Shown here: positions 9,945 through 22,209 of the stretch, piece after piece
How positions within the stretch are numbered: position 1 is the stretch's first letter
Layout: every line of letters begins with the position of its first letter
NCBI GenBank assembly: GCA_032164245.1
Contig: JAVMKO010000001.1
Span: 163,423,434 to 163,487,433, forward strand
Direction of reading: 5' to 3'
Length of the DNA: 64,000 nucleotides
From: Sternotherus odoratus
Taxonomy: Eukaryota; Chordata; Testudines; Kinosternidae
The notes under the pieces: model-generated
The model's database searches: none
What the model saw: the letters and a program-made list of their open reading frames with translations, nothing else
What the model was told of the DNA's origin: nothing
Translations under genes and position numbers: made by a program

Positions 9945-11651
9945 TTTAGGTGACAAATCTGAGGAACTGTCCCAGATTGAGGTGTCAGTAGTGGTGGTTT
10001 GGGAACAAATTGATAAATTAAACAGTAATAAATCATCAGGACCAGATGGTATTCACCCGAGAGTTCTGAAAGAATCCAAATATAAAACTGTAGAACTTCT
10101 AACTGTGGTATGTAACCTATTGCTTAAATCAGCTTCTGTACCAGATGACTGCCGACAGCTTATGCAATGCTGCTTCTTAAAAAACCCTCCAGAGGTGATC
10201 CTGGCAATTAAAGGTCAGTAAGCTCAGCTTCAGTACCAAGCAAATCGGACGAAACTATGGTAAAGAACAGAATTGTCAGACATATAGGTGAACACAATAT
10301 GTTGGGGAAGAGTCAACTTGGCTTTTGTAAGGGAAATCATGCCTCGCCAATCTATTAGAATTCTTTGAGGGGGGTCAACAAGCCTGTGGACAAGGGTGAT
10401 CCAGTGGACATAGTGCATGTGGACTTACAGAAAGCCTTTGACAAGGTCCCTAACCAAAGGCTATTAAGTAAAGTAAGCTGTCATAGGATAAGAAGGAAGG
10501 TCCTCTTATCAATAACTGATTAAAAGATAGAAAACAAAGGGCAGGAATAAATGATCAGTTTTCACAGTGGAAATAGGTAAATAGTGGGGTCCCCCAAGAA
10601 TCTGTACCAGTGCATATATGAGCTAAAAAAAAAGGAGTAAAGAGGGAGGTGTGCAGACAATACAAAATTACACAAGGTAGTTAAGTCCAAAGCTGATTAA
10701 ACTGGGTGTCTGGGCAACAAAATGGCAGATGAAATTCAATGTTGATAAATGCAAAGTAATGTACATTGGAAAACATAATCCCAACTATACATATCCATTA
10801 AGAGGTTAAATTAGCGATTACCATTTAAGAAAGAGATCTTGGAGTCATTGTGGATAGTTCTCTGAAAACATCTGCAGCAGTCAAAAAAGCTAACCAAATG
10901 TTAGGAACTATTAGAAAGGGATAGATAATACAACAGAAAATATCATAATGTTACCTTATAAATCCATGACACACCACACCTTGAATACCTCATGCAGTTC
11001 TGTTTGTCTCATCTCAAAAACATATATATTAGAATTGAAAAAAGTACAGAGAAGGTCAACAAAATGGTTCGGGGTATGGAACAGCTCTGATACCAGGCAG
11101 TTCTGTGTTTTTGGGAACCAGGGCACAGTTTGATACCAGTCCGCTCTGTGTTTTTGGGGAACCAGGGCGCAGTATCCAGCCTGCCTGTCTCATGAAAGAC
11201 ACTCCCCGCCCAGTCTCTGTTTGAACCAAAACTGATCAGAGAAAAGGTCTGCAGAGAACAATGAAGGGTGTTGGGAGACACACCTGGACCCCTCCTGACA
11301 AGGTGACAAGAATAAGACATCTCGATTAGCATAAGGAATGGAGAAATGAGACCACTCCTCATGCCTCATCTGCATGAAAGATGGACAGGAATTAGCATGA
11401 AGAATGAAAAAAAGAGAACCACACTGAACTCTGGGACCTAAAAAGCAGGGATGCAGTGCATTCTGGGAATCCCTGCTCCAAATGCTAATGAACCTACGCC
11501 TGTACACACCCAGCTCAGCAATTATCAGACCAATTCTAGTAATAGATCTTTGATTGCTATCCCAAAATACTGAAGCAACCTGGTTACATTGTGAGCTCCC
11601 TGAAGAAAACACCTCCCATAGCCAAGAGTGATCAGCTCCTATTGTCTATCC

Positions 11652-12733
11652 CAGGGGTCTCCAAACTTTTCAGCCCGAGGGCCGCATTAGCTATCAAATA
11701 GCAGTTCGGGGGCCGACAACACACTCGAGGTCCAAATAAAAAAGAATCAAAACATGGATGTTGTTTTTAATTATTTATTTAATATTATTTTATTCAGTTA
11801 TTATTTAATAACACATTGATACACTACACATGAACACCTGTTCACTACACATGAACACTACACATCAACCCCCCAACTGACCCACCCAGCCAGGACTCTC
11901 CCCCCAAAACCTCCTTTCCTCCAACCCCCAACTGACCCACCCAGCCAGGTCTCTCCCCCCCAAACCTCCTTTCCTCCAACCCCCCCCCCCCAACTGACCC
12001 ACCCAGCCAGGTCTCTCCCCCCCCAAACCTCCTTTCCTCCAACCCCCCCCAACTGACCCACCCAGCCAGGTCTCTCCCCCCCAAACCTCCTTTCCTCCAA
12101 CCCCCAACTGACCCACCCAGCCAGGTCTCTCCCCCCCAAACCTCCTTTCCTCCAACCCCCAACTGACCCACCCAGCCAGGTCTCTCCCCCCCAAACCTCC
12201 TTTCCTCCAACCCCCCCCCCCAACTGACCCACCCAGCCAGGTCTCTCCCCCCCAAACCTCCTTTCCTCCAACCCCCAACTGACCCACCCAGCCAGGTCTC
12301 TCCCCCCCAAACCTCCTTTCCTCCAACCCCCCCTCCCAACTGACCCGCTCAACCCGGTCTCTTCCCCCCCCCCCCAACTGACCCGCTCAACCCGGTCTCT
12401 TCCCCCCCCCCCAACTGACCCGCTCAACCCAGTCTCTCCCCACAGACCGTTTCGCCGCCTGGCAGTGTGTGGCTCCTTGTTTCTGGTGGTGCGGCGCGTC
12501 CCGGCCCCAGCTCTGAGCTGTCCCTGGCCGGCGGCGGCAGCGGACCACGCGGCGCGTCCCGGCCGGCGGCGGCCGTGGAGCACGCGGCGCGTCCCGGCCC
12601 CGCGGCTGGCGGCGGCCGCGGAGCACGCGGCGCGTCCCGGCCCCGTGGCTGGTTCCCGACCGATCTCCACGGGCCGGATGAGAGGGCCTCGCGGGCCGCA
12701 TCCGGCCCGCGGGCCGTAGTTTGGAGACCCCTG
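11652..12733. mobile_element. hAT element with perfect 8-bp target duplication
   Basis: The ends are CAGGGGTCTCCAAACTTTTC and ...GTAGTTTGGAGACCCCTG. The 8-bp duplication gtctatcc lies at 11644-11651 and 12734-12741. Near the left end is the 'cccgagggccgcattagc' motif and near the right end 'gggccgcatccggcccgcgggccgtag', typical of this non-autonomous type. It sits inside the LTR. It has no transposase. Confidence 0.92.
11870..12430. repeat. 55-bp C-rich minisatellite inside the hAT element
   Basis: The unit 'ccaggtctctccccccc aaacctcctttcctccaaccccc aactgacccaccca' repeats about ten times with a 55-bp period (for example 12121 and 12176). Length differences are confined to the C tracts. It produces long artefactual minus-strand frames with repeated WVSWG or GGKEVWGG motifs. 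Confidence 0.92.
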
Positions 12734-13002
12734 GTCTATCCTAAAGAAAACCCTTGAATCCCCAGTTTACTCCTAAACAAATCTTTGTTCTCCCTTGAAC
12801 CTTTGTATTTTCTCTACAAAACCCCCTACCTGTGCCCCAGTCAGTGTTCTGATGCTAAGACCCAAACTCTGCACCAGTTCCACTCCATCATCACCTAACT
12901 GATCCTGCTGGGGGCTCTGCCAGTCTCCTACCTTCAGGACCCTGAGCGGCTACCATCACTTGGGAACCCCGACTAATTCATACTGCAGGAGTGGTGAGAT
13001 CC

Positions 13003-13010
<8 letters not shown>

Positions 13011-13087
<77 letters not shown>
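13011..13087. repeat. (CT)n microsatellite
   Basis: About 77 bp of uninterrupted CT dinucleotides within the LTR. Confidence 0.98.
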
Positions 13088-13089
<2 letters not shown>

Positions 13090-13528
13090 GAATTACCCTT
13101 TAATAATGAATGCTATGCTGGTTTAGGCTCTCTTTGTATGGTTATCATTATTATTCAATAAATAACCCTTATGGTGAAGTTGGTTGTTTCTCTCTCACTC
13201 TCTGAATTTTACTCATTTGTGTCTGTGGCTTCCCCCATTTACTCCTCAGCAACGCTTCTTTTACCTCAGCTAAAAGATCCCTGTGGTGCCCAAAGATACT
13301 GTGGGGTTTGCTCATCGAGTTGGTTACTGTAAAAGTGGGATAGGGACGTGTTCAACTTGGGGCACATAAGGGGAGAGCAGCTGAGAGTGCTGCTCAACTC
13401 AGCCCATTGAGACCAGGAGCACATAAGGGTATCAGCTTGAGAGTGCTGTTTAACCCAGCTCACTGAGCACAGGGACACATAAGGGGATCAGCTGAAAAGT
13501 GCTGATTGACCCAGTCCGCTCAGACTTG

Positions 13529-13639
<111 letters not shown>

Positions 13640-14383
13640 CGTCTAGGTCTAGGGCTGGAGGACCCCAGCCCCGGGGAACCTAGCAGGATAGCTCCACTGG
13701 GAGGGGACTTGCAGAAGGAAGGAGTAGAGCTCCATATAAACACAAGTGACATAAGCAGCACATTAATAGAATTACAGAACTACACCCCCCCCCCCAGAAG
13801 AGTAACCCGAATAAATGAGCATACCCCAAAGTAACGGGCACATTTGGTAACAGCTCCTATACAAGGAGAGATTAAAAAGACTGGGACTGTTCAGCTGAGA
13901 AAAGAGATAACTAAGGAGGGATATGATAGTGGTTTATAAAATCATGAATGGTGTGGGAAAATTGAATAAGGAAGTGTTATTCATCCCTTCACATAACACA
14001 AGAACCAGGGTCACCCAATGAAATGAATAAGCAGCAGGTTTAAAATAAATATAAGGAAGTACTGTGGAACTTGTTGCCAGAGGATGGTTGTAAAGTCAAA
14101 ACTATAACAGAGTTAAAAAAAAATAGATAAATTCATGGAGGAGAAGTTGAGCAACGGCTATTAGCCAAGATGGTCAGGGATGCAACCCCATACTCTGGGT
14201 GTCCCTAAACCTCTGACTGCCAGAAGCTGGGGCTGGGCAACAGGGATGGATGAACCGATAATTGCCCTATTCTGCTCATTCCCTCTGAAGCATCTGGCAC
14301 TGGCCACTGTCAGAAGACAGGATAGTGGGCTAGATGGACATTTGGTCTGGTCCATTATGGTCATTTTTATGTTCTTATGAAAG

Positions 14384-15774
14384 CCATACTGCCCCAGGAA
14401 AGCACCAGAAGAACTGAGCCTCAGAGACATGTTGTAATGCTGGCATAGGGAGAGAACAATTTGCAACCCACCTTTCTGGGGTACAGCTCTCTCCCCCTCC
14501 AGCCATCACACTGCCGGCCAGCATGTAGGGGGTGGAAGACTGGCTCCACTCATTCCCCACCTATTCTCTGCTCATTTGCTCCCAGAGGAAATATCTGGGG
14601 CACAGTCTCTTTGCTTGGACTGTGAATATGGGGAGCCCTTATGTGCATGGGATACTGAATCCTTACTTTCTCCTACTCCCCTGTATGGCCACAAATTAAC
14701 AGGCAAGGGCAGGCTGTAACTCAGATTGGGCAAGGTGCAAACTGTATATTGGCCACTTGGGGTTGGAACCAGTGAAATGTGTTACAGAATTATGGGACAA
14801 GACCAAATCAAGCAAAAACCTAGGAGAATAACCAGAAATTCTATAGCTCAAAGGATAATAATGCAGTGATTACAATGCCAGGTAAATTGGCGAAGCAAGG
14901 GAGTGAATATATTTAAGAAATGAATTCACCACAGACATGGAAACACAAGGACCATTCCCATACGGTAATGACACGAGACAGATGAGCAACAACATACAAC
15001 AGGAAGAAAACAAATGCAAAGGAAAATGAAGCAGCTTTCCATTGTTTCATATTAAAGCCACTAAACCAATAAATACTGTGCCACAGCATTAAGAAGCAAG
15101 GAAGTAAGAAACTGTCACATGCTAAGAGTGAGCAAAAACTGCCAAATTATAAAGACTCAAAAAGAAATAAAGTCCCTACGCGCTATTTTTTAAACCAGGA
15201 GATAAGCTATGATAAGTCTCTCTAAATCTCTATTTAAGAGCTCCACAGTCAAGGGACATCATTATCATCATCTAAGCACACTAGTACATATAATAGGCAA
15301 AGTCATAAAATGACACCCCAGGATAAAAGTATCTTAGCTAGGATAACTAGCTAACAGAAGAAAACATAAGCAGTCAGAGATCATAGTGTCATGTCCAGTT
15401 GATGAAAGGCTGAAGAGGTTCTCAGTTTTAAAGCACTTTTGAAATCTCAAACTATAAAGTCAGGAATATGTATGAATATATGACAGGTGCCTGGCAGCAC
15501 TAGCTATAGATAAATTTGCAAAACAGTGTCAGTTGTAATCCCTGTAATCCCATACTCATAACTTTGCAAAAAATGCCCCTTTGGAGGGGAAATCTTCCAT
15601 GCTTGGGTTCTGCCCCACAGAAAACTTTACATGAAAATTTCAGCAAAATTCCCCCAGCTTTTTCTGAGTTCTGAAATGATTCAATAAATACAGTTTTCCT
15701 ATTTAAAAAACGGCTCCACCCTCCATGCAGATAACTCCAAGAGGGGTGAACTCGGAAACTTGAAACACAACAAA
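14384..15774. other. no gene seen
   Basis: A-rich non-coding sequence. No family was recognised, and there are no exons with supportable splice signals. Confidence 0.4.
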
Positions 15775-16425
15775 AGTGATATGAGGATTAGAAAACATGT
15801 CCCACGAGGAAAGGTTGAAAGGAGTGGGCATGTTTAATCTAGAGAAGAGAAGTCTAGAGAAGGGCACATCACAACAGTCTACAAATTGGTAATCAGTTGT
15901 TCTCCATGTCCAATGAGATTAGGACAAAAAGTAATCAATTTAGTTTGCAGCAAGGGAGATTAAGGCTGGTCTAACCCTAGGCAGCCACATCCTGAGAATT
16001 AGGGAGCCATGACTGGCTCCCTGGCAGCCCCCAATCTTTGCTGCACTGAGAATCTGGGACAATAAATAATCTGACACTTATAGTCATGATGATATTAATA
16101 GTATTGTTATTGGGAGATAATTTGTCACTCCTTGCCAGAGGATGTTGTGCAGATCAAGACTAGAGCAGGAGTTTAAAAAAAACTCAATACGGTCATGGAG
16201 GTTAGATCCATCAATGGCTATTAGCCAGAACGGCAGGGATGGTGTCCCTAGCCCCTGTTTGCCAGAAGCTGGGAATGGGCGACCAGGGGATGACCACTTG
16301 ATGATCACCTGTTCTGTTCATTTCCTTCTGGGGCACCTGCCAGTGGTCACCCTCGGAAAACAGGATATTGGACTAAATGGATATATTGGTCTGATGCAGT
16401 ATGGTCGGTCTTATGTTCTTAAGTT
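15775..16425 (+). mobile_element. CR1 LINE 3' end fragment
   Basis: Recognisable CR1 text includes 'cacgaggaaaggttgaaagga', 'ccttgccagaggatgttgtg', 'ggctattagccagaacggcagggatggtgtccctagcc', 'gaagctgggaatgggcgacca' and the terminal 'gtatggtcggtcttatgttctta'. About 150 bp (15965-16120) is unrelated or highly diverged. It is untranslatable. Confidence 0.85.
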
Positions 16426-16464
16426 TCCATGATCATTATATCCTTGATTCACATAGAAACTACT

Positions 16465-16898
16465 ATTGGACACACAATTGGACACACAATTACAGATTTA
16501 AAAGTCACCATACTGCAGCAAAAAAACTTCAAGACCAGACTGCAAAGAGAAACTGCAGAGCTGCAGTTCATTTGCAAGTTTGACACAATCAATCTAGGAT
16601 TGAACAAGGATCTTGAATGGCTTGCTAATTACAAAAACCGCTTCTCCTCTCTCCGAGTTCACACCTCCAATTCAGCTGCTAGAAGAATACCCCACCCTCC
16701 CTGATTTCAGTTAACAAGCTGGTTCAGCCTGATTGGACTAACCTTGTTACCTCCTACCTGGTTCTTGCCTACTTATCTATACCTGCCCCTGGACACTTCC
16801 ACTGCTTGCATCCGACGAAGTGGGTATTAGCCCACGAAAGCTTATGCTTCAATACTTTATAGTTAGTCTTTAAGGTGCCACAGGACTCTTTGTTACCT
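16465..16898 (+). mobile_element. high-copy reptile retroelement with 12-bp flanking direct repeats
   Basis: Perfect direct repeats atagaaactact lie at 16453-16464 and 16899-16910. The element contains a coding-like part (LQQKNFKTRLQRETAELQ) and ends with the widespread motif 'gacgaagtgggtattagcccacgaaagctta' then 'agtctttaaggtgccacaggactctttgtta'. A 12-bp duplication of variable type suggests target-primed retrotransposition. I know this repeat from many reptile genomes but cannot assign its family name. A second tail-like fragment (ttacaggttcaaactaacacggctg) lies at 17126-17150. Confidence 0.65.
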
Positions 16899-17150
16899 AT
16901 AGAAACTACTGTGTCTGATAAATAAATCAAACAATAAATCCTGCTGGATTACATGATGCCAGCTATGAAAATAATATGAATCACCATTGTACATACAATA
17001 TATGGCACTTCAGTTGACTATGATATATAAAGTCCTTCTAAAAACCAGAATATATATTTTAACATTCATATTTGGCAGAAGTTTCATCCCTAGACTAATT
17101 ATTCTCTGGTGCTCTGATCCCTTACAGGTTCAAACTAACACGGCTGAAAA

Positions 17151-18239
17151 TGTCTCTTTTTATTTTGCTTGGTGTTTAGCTGGATGGTTTGGTTGCCTTG
17201 ACTTTCTACCATTTATGGATAAGTAACATTTATTGCTGCTTCCCAAGCCAGCCCTTTCGTGTCGTGATTTAGAAGAGTGTTCAGTGCACACAGGTTCACA
17301 TTCTTCCTTTAAATGCATCCAGTATCTCAGCAATAGGGTTAACTTCGACCCTTCAGATAAATCCTGCTCTTAGGTTTCATTTGCACACTTTCAGTACTTG
17401 ATTAATTAAGTTAAAATGAGTCCCTGTTATTTTGTGTCTCGTGTTCCGGGGAGAAGTTTTATAGCAGGACCATGAACAAATATTGAACCCAAGCCCTAGA
17501 TGTTTGTGATTTAAATGGCACTCTCTATGTTTCACATCTCAGCCTAACAATTTGCTGTATTTGAAACATTAAGATGCAGTAATGCAAAATTCTTTATTTA
17601 AACCTGGTTTTAGAAGGAAAAATACCCTGATTCTCATGAACACTAAAATAATTGTACAGATCTCTGGTGATGAAAGGGGCCTAAAAGTGAGTATAAATGT
17701 CACTTTCACTATTTTTGGTCCATTCACTTGGCTAAAGTGGTATAAAGTGGACCTAATGTACATGAAAATCAAACCATATAACTTTAAATTCTTGAAGTTA
17801 GAAAACAATCTATAAGGGTATATATGTGGGTGTGATTTTGAAAAGCACCTAAGGGATTTAGGAGGACGACATCAATTGCCAAATGAAAGTCAATAGGACT
17901 TGTGCTGCTAATTCCTTTAGGTGTGTTCTTAAAAACTTTCCCGTAAATGTATTATTGCTTCCAAACACGACTAAACTTGATTTATGCACAGAAGAGATCA
18001 CCCCTAAATTATGCAAAATGTGAGCTGCACTGAATATTTGAATAATATTTAATATTTGAATTACATCGTAAATAATGTTGGGTGTAAAATGTATGAAAAT
18101 AATACTAGGACTCATCCCACCCATGAAAAACTACAGTAAGTTCCCCCATTAAGTGCTGGCAATAACATATTTTGTTATGCACACTTCCCTCAATTTGAGC
18201 ATCTCGTAGAAAACAAACCTCACTAACACTAACATTTTA
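17151..18239. other. no gene seen
   Basis: AT-rich intronic sequence with no supportable feature. Confidence 0.4.
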
Positions 18240-18410
18240 AATATTTGCACTTCTATAGCCTCTCCCATCAGAGAAGACTGAAGGGTTTCTGTACATAGTA
18301 CTCTTTGAACTAGGGCAGTATTATTGTTCCCCGTTTTATAGATGGGGAAACTAAGTCAGCAAGCAGTTACTGGTAAGTGACTTGCCAAATTATACTCAAC
18401 CACTGATGCT
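18240..18410 (+). repeat. MIR/tRNA-SINE-like fragment
   Basis: Contains the SINE core motif 'ttattgttccccgttttatagatggggaaactaagtcag' followed by 'taagtgacttgccaaattata'. The family is uncertain. Confidence 0.5.
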
Positions 18411-19395
18411 TCCTTCAACCTTCCCTCATCTCTTCTCCTACCAAACAATCAGAAAACAACTGTAACCCATGCAGACTTTTTATATCCCCCCCCCAAAGAA
18501 AAGCAAACCAGAGATTCCATTGTTATCAATTTTATATAGCAGGTGCTCAAGTATTGTGGGAATGAGCAGCAGCATAAAAACTTAAAATAGATAAATAGAT
18601 AGATAGATCTCCCTGACCTCCAATCTTGAGCTTTAATTACTAGTATCTACTAACTCATCTTGTAGGGCTATTGTGTACATTTTAAAGGAGAGTCAAAAAT
18701 GAATTAATGATCTGACACTCCAGCGAGAATCTAGGGGACTCATAAATAAGCCCCAGATCTGAACCACTGTGCGTCTCCAAAAGAGTTGATTTACAAGGTT
18801 TAGAAAAATCCAAACCATCTCCATTTTTCCTTATTTCTACACAGAAATTAGTTTTGAAATAGATTACTGTAGTTATATTGAAACATGTTTCCTAGACTAC
18901 AATCCATTATTTATGTATAGAACTGGGTGAATAATAGATATTTTTAGTTAGCAGGCAATTCCAAAAACATTGTTTAGAGTTTAACCAAAAATTATTTTTT
19001 TCATTATTTTCATAGCTCTATGCATAAATACAATATATCAGTTTATTAAACATATTTCAATATAGCTACATTACAGTATATTCAAAATGATTCAGTAATT
19101 CACATACATATATTATTTCAAATACCTCCCTGGAAACAAATTCAGTACCTATGTATTGAGATCTGAGCAGAAGGTGAATTCTCAGAAAAAAAATCTCAGC
19201 ATTTCAAAAGGTTACCTTTCTGTGTTTACCTTGTAAATTACAAGGCAGCATTTTAGACAACTTTTGTACCTGACCTCTGTCTGTTTTAGATGTACATAGC
19301 AAAAAACACCCAAAAAATAAAAACAAAAAAATCCAAAACAAGTAGCAACCTAGATAAGAGACATCTTCTGAACCAACAGACATTTTTGTGATTAC

Positions 19396-19527
19396 CTTTT
19401 AGTCCAGTGGTCTTGGATCTTAATCTGGGATTGGCACGTTTTTGTGCCTCGTCAAATGCCGATAAAAATTTCAGGATCTTCCCTTGTTGATCAACTGCAG
19501 GGTTTTCCAAAGCTGTACGCCTTTCGT
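19396..19527 (-). CDS. candidate secreted precursor, exon 2
   Basis: An acceptor with a pyrimidine tract (cttctttttcctaaaataag) leads into 132 nt ending at GTAATC. With the G left by exon 1 it reads D-ERRTALENPAVDQQGKILKF and continues LSAFDEAQKRANPRLR, then SKTTGLK. It enters and leaves in phase 1. The segment ERRTALENPAV..GKILKFLSAFDEAQKR is likely helical and ends with KR; RLRSK is another basic cluster. No cysteine is present. The frame remains open into intron on the minus strand until 19286, so the donor position rests on its sequence and on phase agreement with downstream exons. Confidence 0.55.
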
Positions 19528-20134
19528 CTTATTTTAGGAAAAAGAAGAATGTTATTGCCTCTTTAAATGATTTATCTATAATATTTTCATATATATATAT
19601 ATATATACTGCCAAAATATAGATTACCCTCAAATTAAGAACTCATCTAGCGCTGTCTCTGTGTATGTAAGTTAACCTTTCCTCATGTTCTAACACTTGTA
19701 ACCCAAGGAAAGCGTTGCATTTCCTAAAAGTGCAATTCTCAAACAGAGTTTTAGAACAATTTACTCTTGACAGTTCAACTAAACTGAACAACTGGAATTA
19801 AAAAGTTCAGTCATGATAAACTTTCTGTCTATATTAGCCATGCATTAAAGGGATACAAGATATTTGATGGGCCAGATCTTCAGCTTGTATAAATTGCCAT
19901 TGCTCAGTTATCTTTAGTGAAACTATCCTAATGTATAGATGCTGAGAATCTATCCCAAACATAATTAGTATTGTTCTTGTTATAGTGAAACAAATGGTCC
20001 CATCATTCTTTTAATTAAATCTTAGGAACTCTTCTTATATTCAAACTCACACACTACCTAAAAGTGCCAGGACTGCACTGCGACAACGTATTGCACCGTG
20101 GCATGGTGTGAGATGGCACTACAGCATTGCTTAC

Positions 20135-20240
20135 CTTCCTGGAGTTGCAGTTTTTCGGGCACCTCTGGAGAAGCAGATGCCTGAAAAGCTGTAGAAACAA
20201 CAGCAGCTATAAGAATGGGAATCAACACACTACTTTCCAT
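20135..20240 (-). CDS. candidate secreted precursor, exon 1 (signal peptide)
   Basis: The ATG at 20240-20238 sits in a strong Kozak context (ACAATGG). It opens MESSVLIPILIAAVVSTAFQ then ASASPEVPEKLQLQE, which has the short n-region, hydrophobic core and small-residue cleavage region (ASA|SP) of a classical signal peptide. The exon ends in phase 1 at a GTAAGC donor. Upstream there is a TATA-like box and an inverted CCAAT box at sensible distances. This is the best-supported part of an unnamed minus-strand gene lying 3' of RUNX1 and in the same orientation. With the exons at 19396, 6874 and 6531 it predicts about 140 residues. I do not recognise the family. Confidence 0.65.
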
Positions 20241-20361
20241 TGTAGCCAAACAGGCACTTTTTGAGTCCTACGTCTCTACTGTGAGCACTTTTCTACAAAG
20301 CTTGTCAAGACTCCTTCGTCCAAGCTTTCTGTCTGGTTGAACGAGCCATCCCAGCAACCTA

Positions 20362-20409
20362 CTTTTAAACCCCCGCTTCCCCTCATTACCTAGAGAACAA
20401 ATTCCCAAT
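20362..20409 (-). promoter_or_regulatory. TATA-like and CCAAT elements of the candidate gene
   Basis: On the minus strand TTTAAAAG occupies 20369-20362, about 125 bp upstream of the ATG, placing a start site near 20335 and a 5'UTR of about 95 nt. An ATTGG (inverted CCAAT) lies at 20409-20405, about 40 bp further upstream. The motifs are seen directly; promoter activity is inferred. Confidence 0.4.
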
Positions 20410-21119
20410 CAAATCCCACTTTACTAACCTGCATTTTGACATTTGGCAACATGTCGCTTTCTATTTTTGGTGGTTTGCTTTGTGCCATTCTGGTAAGAGA
20501 GTTTCCAACGTCAGAGCTCTTTTCTGTTCTTAAGCAAACACATTAACTTTGTGTTATCGCTGCTTGAACAGGAGAATCTCCCAAACATGTATGCAAACCC
20601 TGGAATAGAGTAAGAGGTCAGCTATCAGCAGTGCAGGAGCTAGTCCCAGGTCTTACATTGTCTCCTTTCTGCATCTTAACAAGGATGCCAATTAAAGAGC
20701 AAAGATTTCAAACATCCCAGTGACGCCAGCGGTCGGCATAGCAAACAGCCAAGAAACAGAATAAACAGCAAAGCCTCCAGAGTAAGCCAAATCACCAGGA
20801 CTAAATAGAAGTATGAGATACATGCGTGAGGCTATCGGCAGCCTGGGCAGATTTATCAGAAGTGGGACCACGTCACTAAATATTTGGGGTGTTAATACCA
20901 TTCCAGCTGTCAAGACAAAAACGTTGCTCAGCTTGAGTCTTCTGACAGCTGAACACTTTCCACTGTTATGTATTACAGGCATTCAGTCACCTTGGTATTA
21001 CAGATTTCCTTATGACAGCAAGAGGGTTTCTTCCCACTGGCTGAATGGAATTCAAGCTTCATACTATATAATGTCTACACATCGATGCATGTGTGTTTAT
21101 TTACCTTGCTATTGCTCTC
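20410..21119. other. upstream flank of the candidate gene; no gene seen
   Basis: Non-coding. It could hold distal promoter sequence of the minus-strand gene. No repeat was recognised. Confidence 0.35.
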
Positions 21120-21575
21120 TGTGATGGGACATACAAACTCCATCACTGGGCAACAAGGGGTTAAGGAACGGCTCTGGGTCCAGTCAGCCCCACCCCACTA
21201 CCCCTGCAAGAGGCTGGAGGAGGAGTCAAAAAGGAGCAGAACAGCTGACTGGCCAAGGGCAGGCCAGGGAAGAGAGCCACTTGCAGCTCCTGAGGAAAGG
21301 CAGGGTACCTCCCACTAACAACTGCTCAAAGGTCCTCTCTGAGGGAAGGAAGGACCTGCTACAGATACACCCTGAGAGGAAGGCAATCCCTTCTCACTCT
21401 CATATGAACTCTGTTTGTTTGTGCTAAGTCCCCATGTATTGTTTATGGACTATCCAGACAGGGGAGAGACCTGGAACTGACTTGGATTTTTACACTGCTT
21501 TCTATAGATGTAAATAAAATCATTTGGAATATTTGAATATTATATGCATCTAACCTCTGACCACTCACAACAATA
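21120..21575 (+). mobile_element. LTR-like element (TGTGATGGGAC start)
   Basis: It begins TGTGATGGGACATACAAAC and continues with 'caacaaggggttaagga' and a purine-rich promoter-like part 'ggaggagtcaaaaaggagcagaacagctg'. An AATAAA lies at 21511-21517 near the end. This is a turtle LTR-type repeat as I recall it. The right boundary and flanking duplication are not clear. Confidence 0.45.
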
Positions 21576-21702
21576 TTTCATTAAAATGTTGCTTGTCATC
21601 CCCCGCTCTTTTTTTCTTTGTTTTTTTAAAAAGTATACAGTAGAAACGCCTGGGAACGTCTGTCTGGGCTGTATTTATTTGCATCTGTGGAAGTCTTAGG
21701 GT

Positions 21703-22168
21703 TGGTCTACACCAGGGATCAGCAACCTTTGCAAATGGCCCACTCAGCCTGCGCCGCTTCTCACAGCCCCCATTGGCCTGGAACGGCAAACTGTGGCCAG
21801 TGGGAGCTGTGATCGGCCAAACCTGAGGACTCTAGAGGTAAACAAACCATCCCGGCCCGCCAGTGGATTTCCCTGACAGGTTATGTGCACGGTCAGCATC
21901 TACATAGTTACTTTGGCATAACTACATCGCTCAGGGGTGTGAAAAATCCACTCCCACAAATGACATAGGTATATTGACCTTAACCCCACGTGTAGTCAGC
22001 ATTGTGTTGGTGGGAGATCTTCTCCCATCACCATAGCTACCCCCTCTTGTGGAGGTGGAGTTACTAAGCCAGCAGAAGAGCCAGCCGGTTGGCTTAGAGT
22101 GTCTTCACCAGGCATGCTACAGCAGCCCAGGTGTGCTGATGTAAATTTGTAGTGTGGACCTGCCTTTA
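21703..22168. mobile_element. MITE with GGTCTACAC ends, carrying a nested hAT remnant
   Basis: The left end is AGGGTTGGTCTACAC and the right end GTAGTGTGGACCTGCCTT. Its interior 'catcgctcaggggtgtgaaaaatccac' and 'ggtgggagatcttctcccatcac' (a short hairpin) are typical of a turtle palindromic MITE. At 21715-21903 it contains a remnant starting CAGGGATCAGCAACCTTTG, related to the element at 26442. A similar host MITE fragment lies at 61196-61442. Confidence 0.6.
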
Positions 22169-22209
22169 TTTTAAAGAGAATGTTAATACGTCTGAAAGGT
22201 GCTGGCTGG

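Noticed and set aside
9982..10221. Reverse-transcriptase-like frame as a possible gene
   Set aside because: It is a decayed CR1 fragment with surrounding stops and frameshifts.
11845..12757. Frames up to 270 codons with WVSWG and GGKEVWGG repeats
   Set aside because: Translation of the 55-bp C-rich minisatellite within a hAT element.
16429..16704. 91-codon frame as a possible gene
   Set aside because: It is the coding-like part of a high-copy retroelement with flanking direct repeats.
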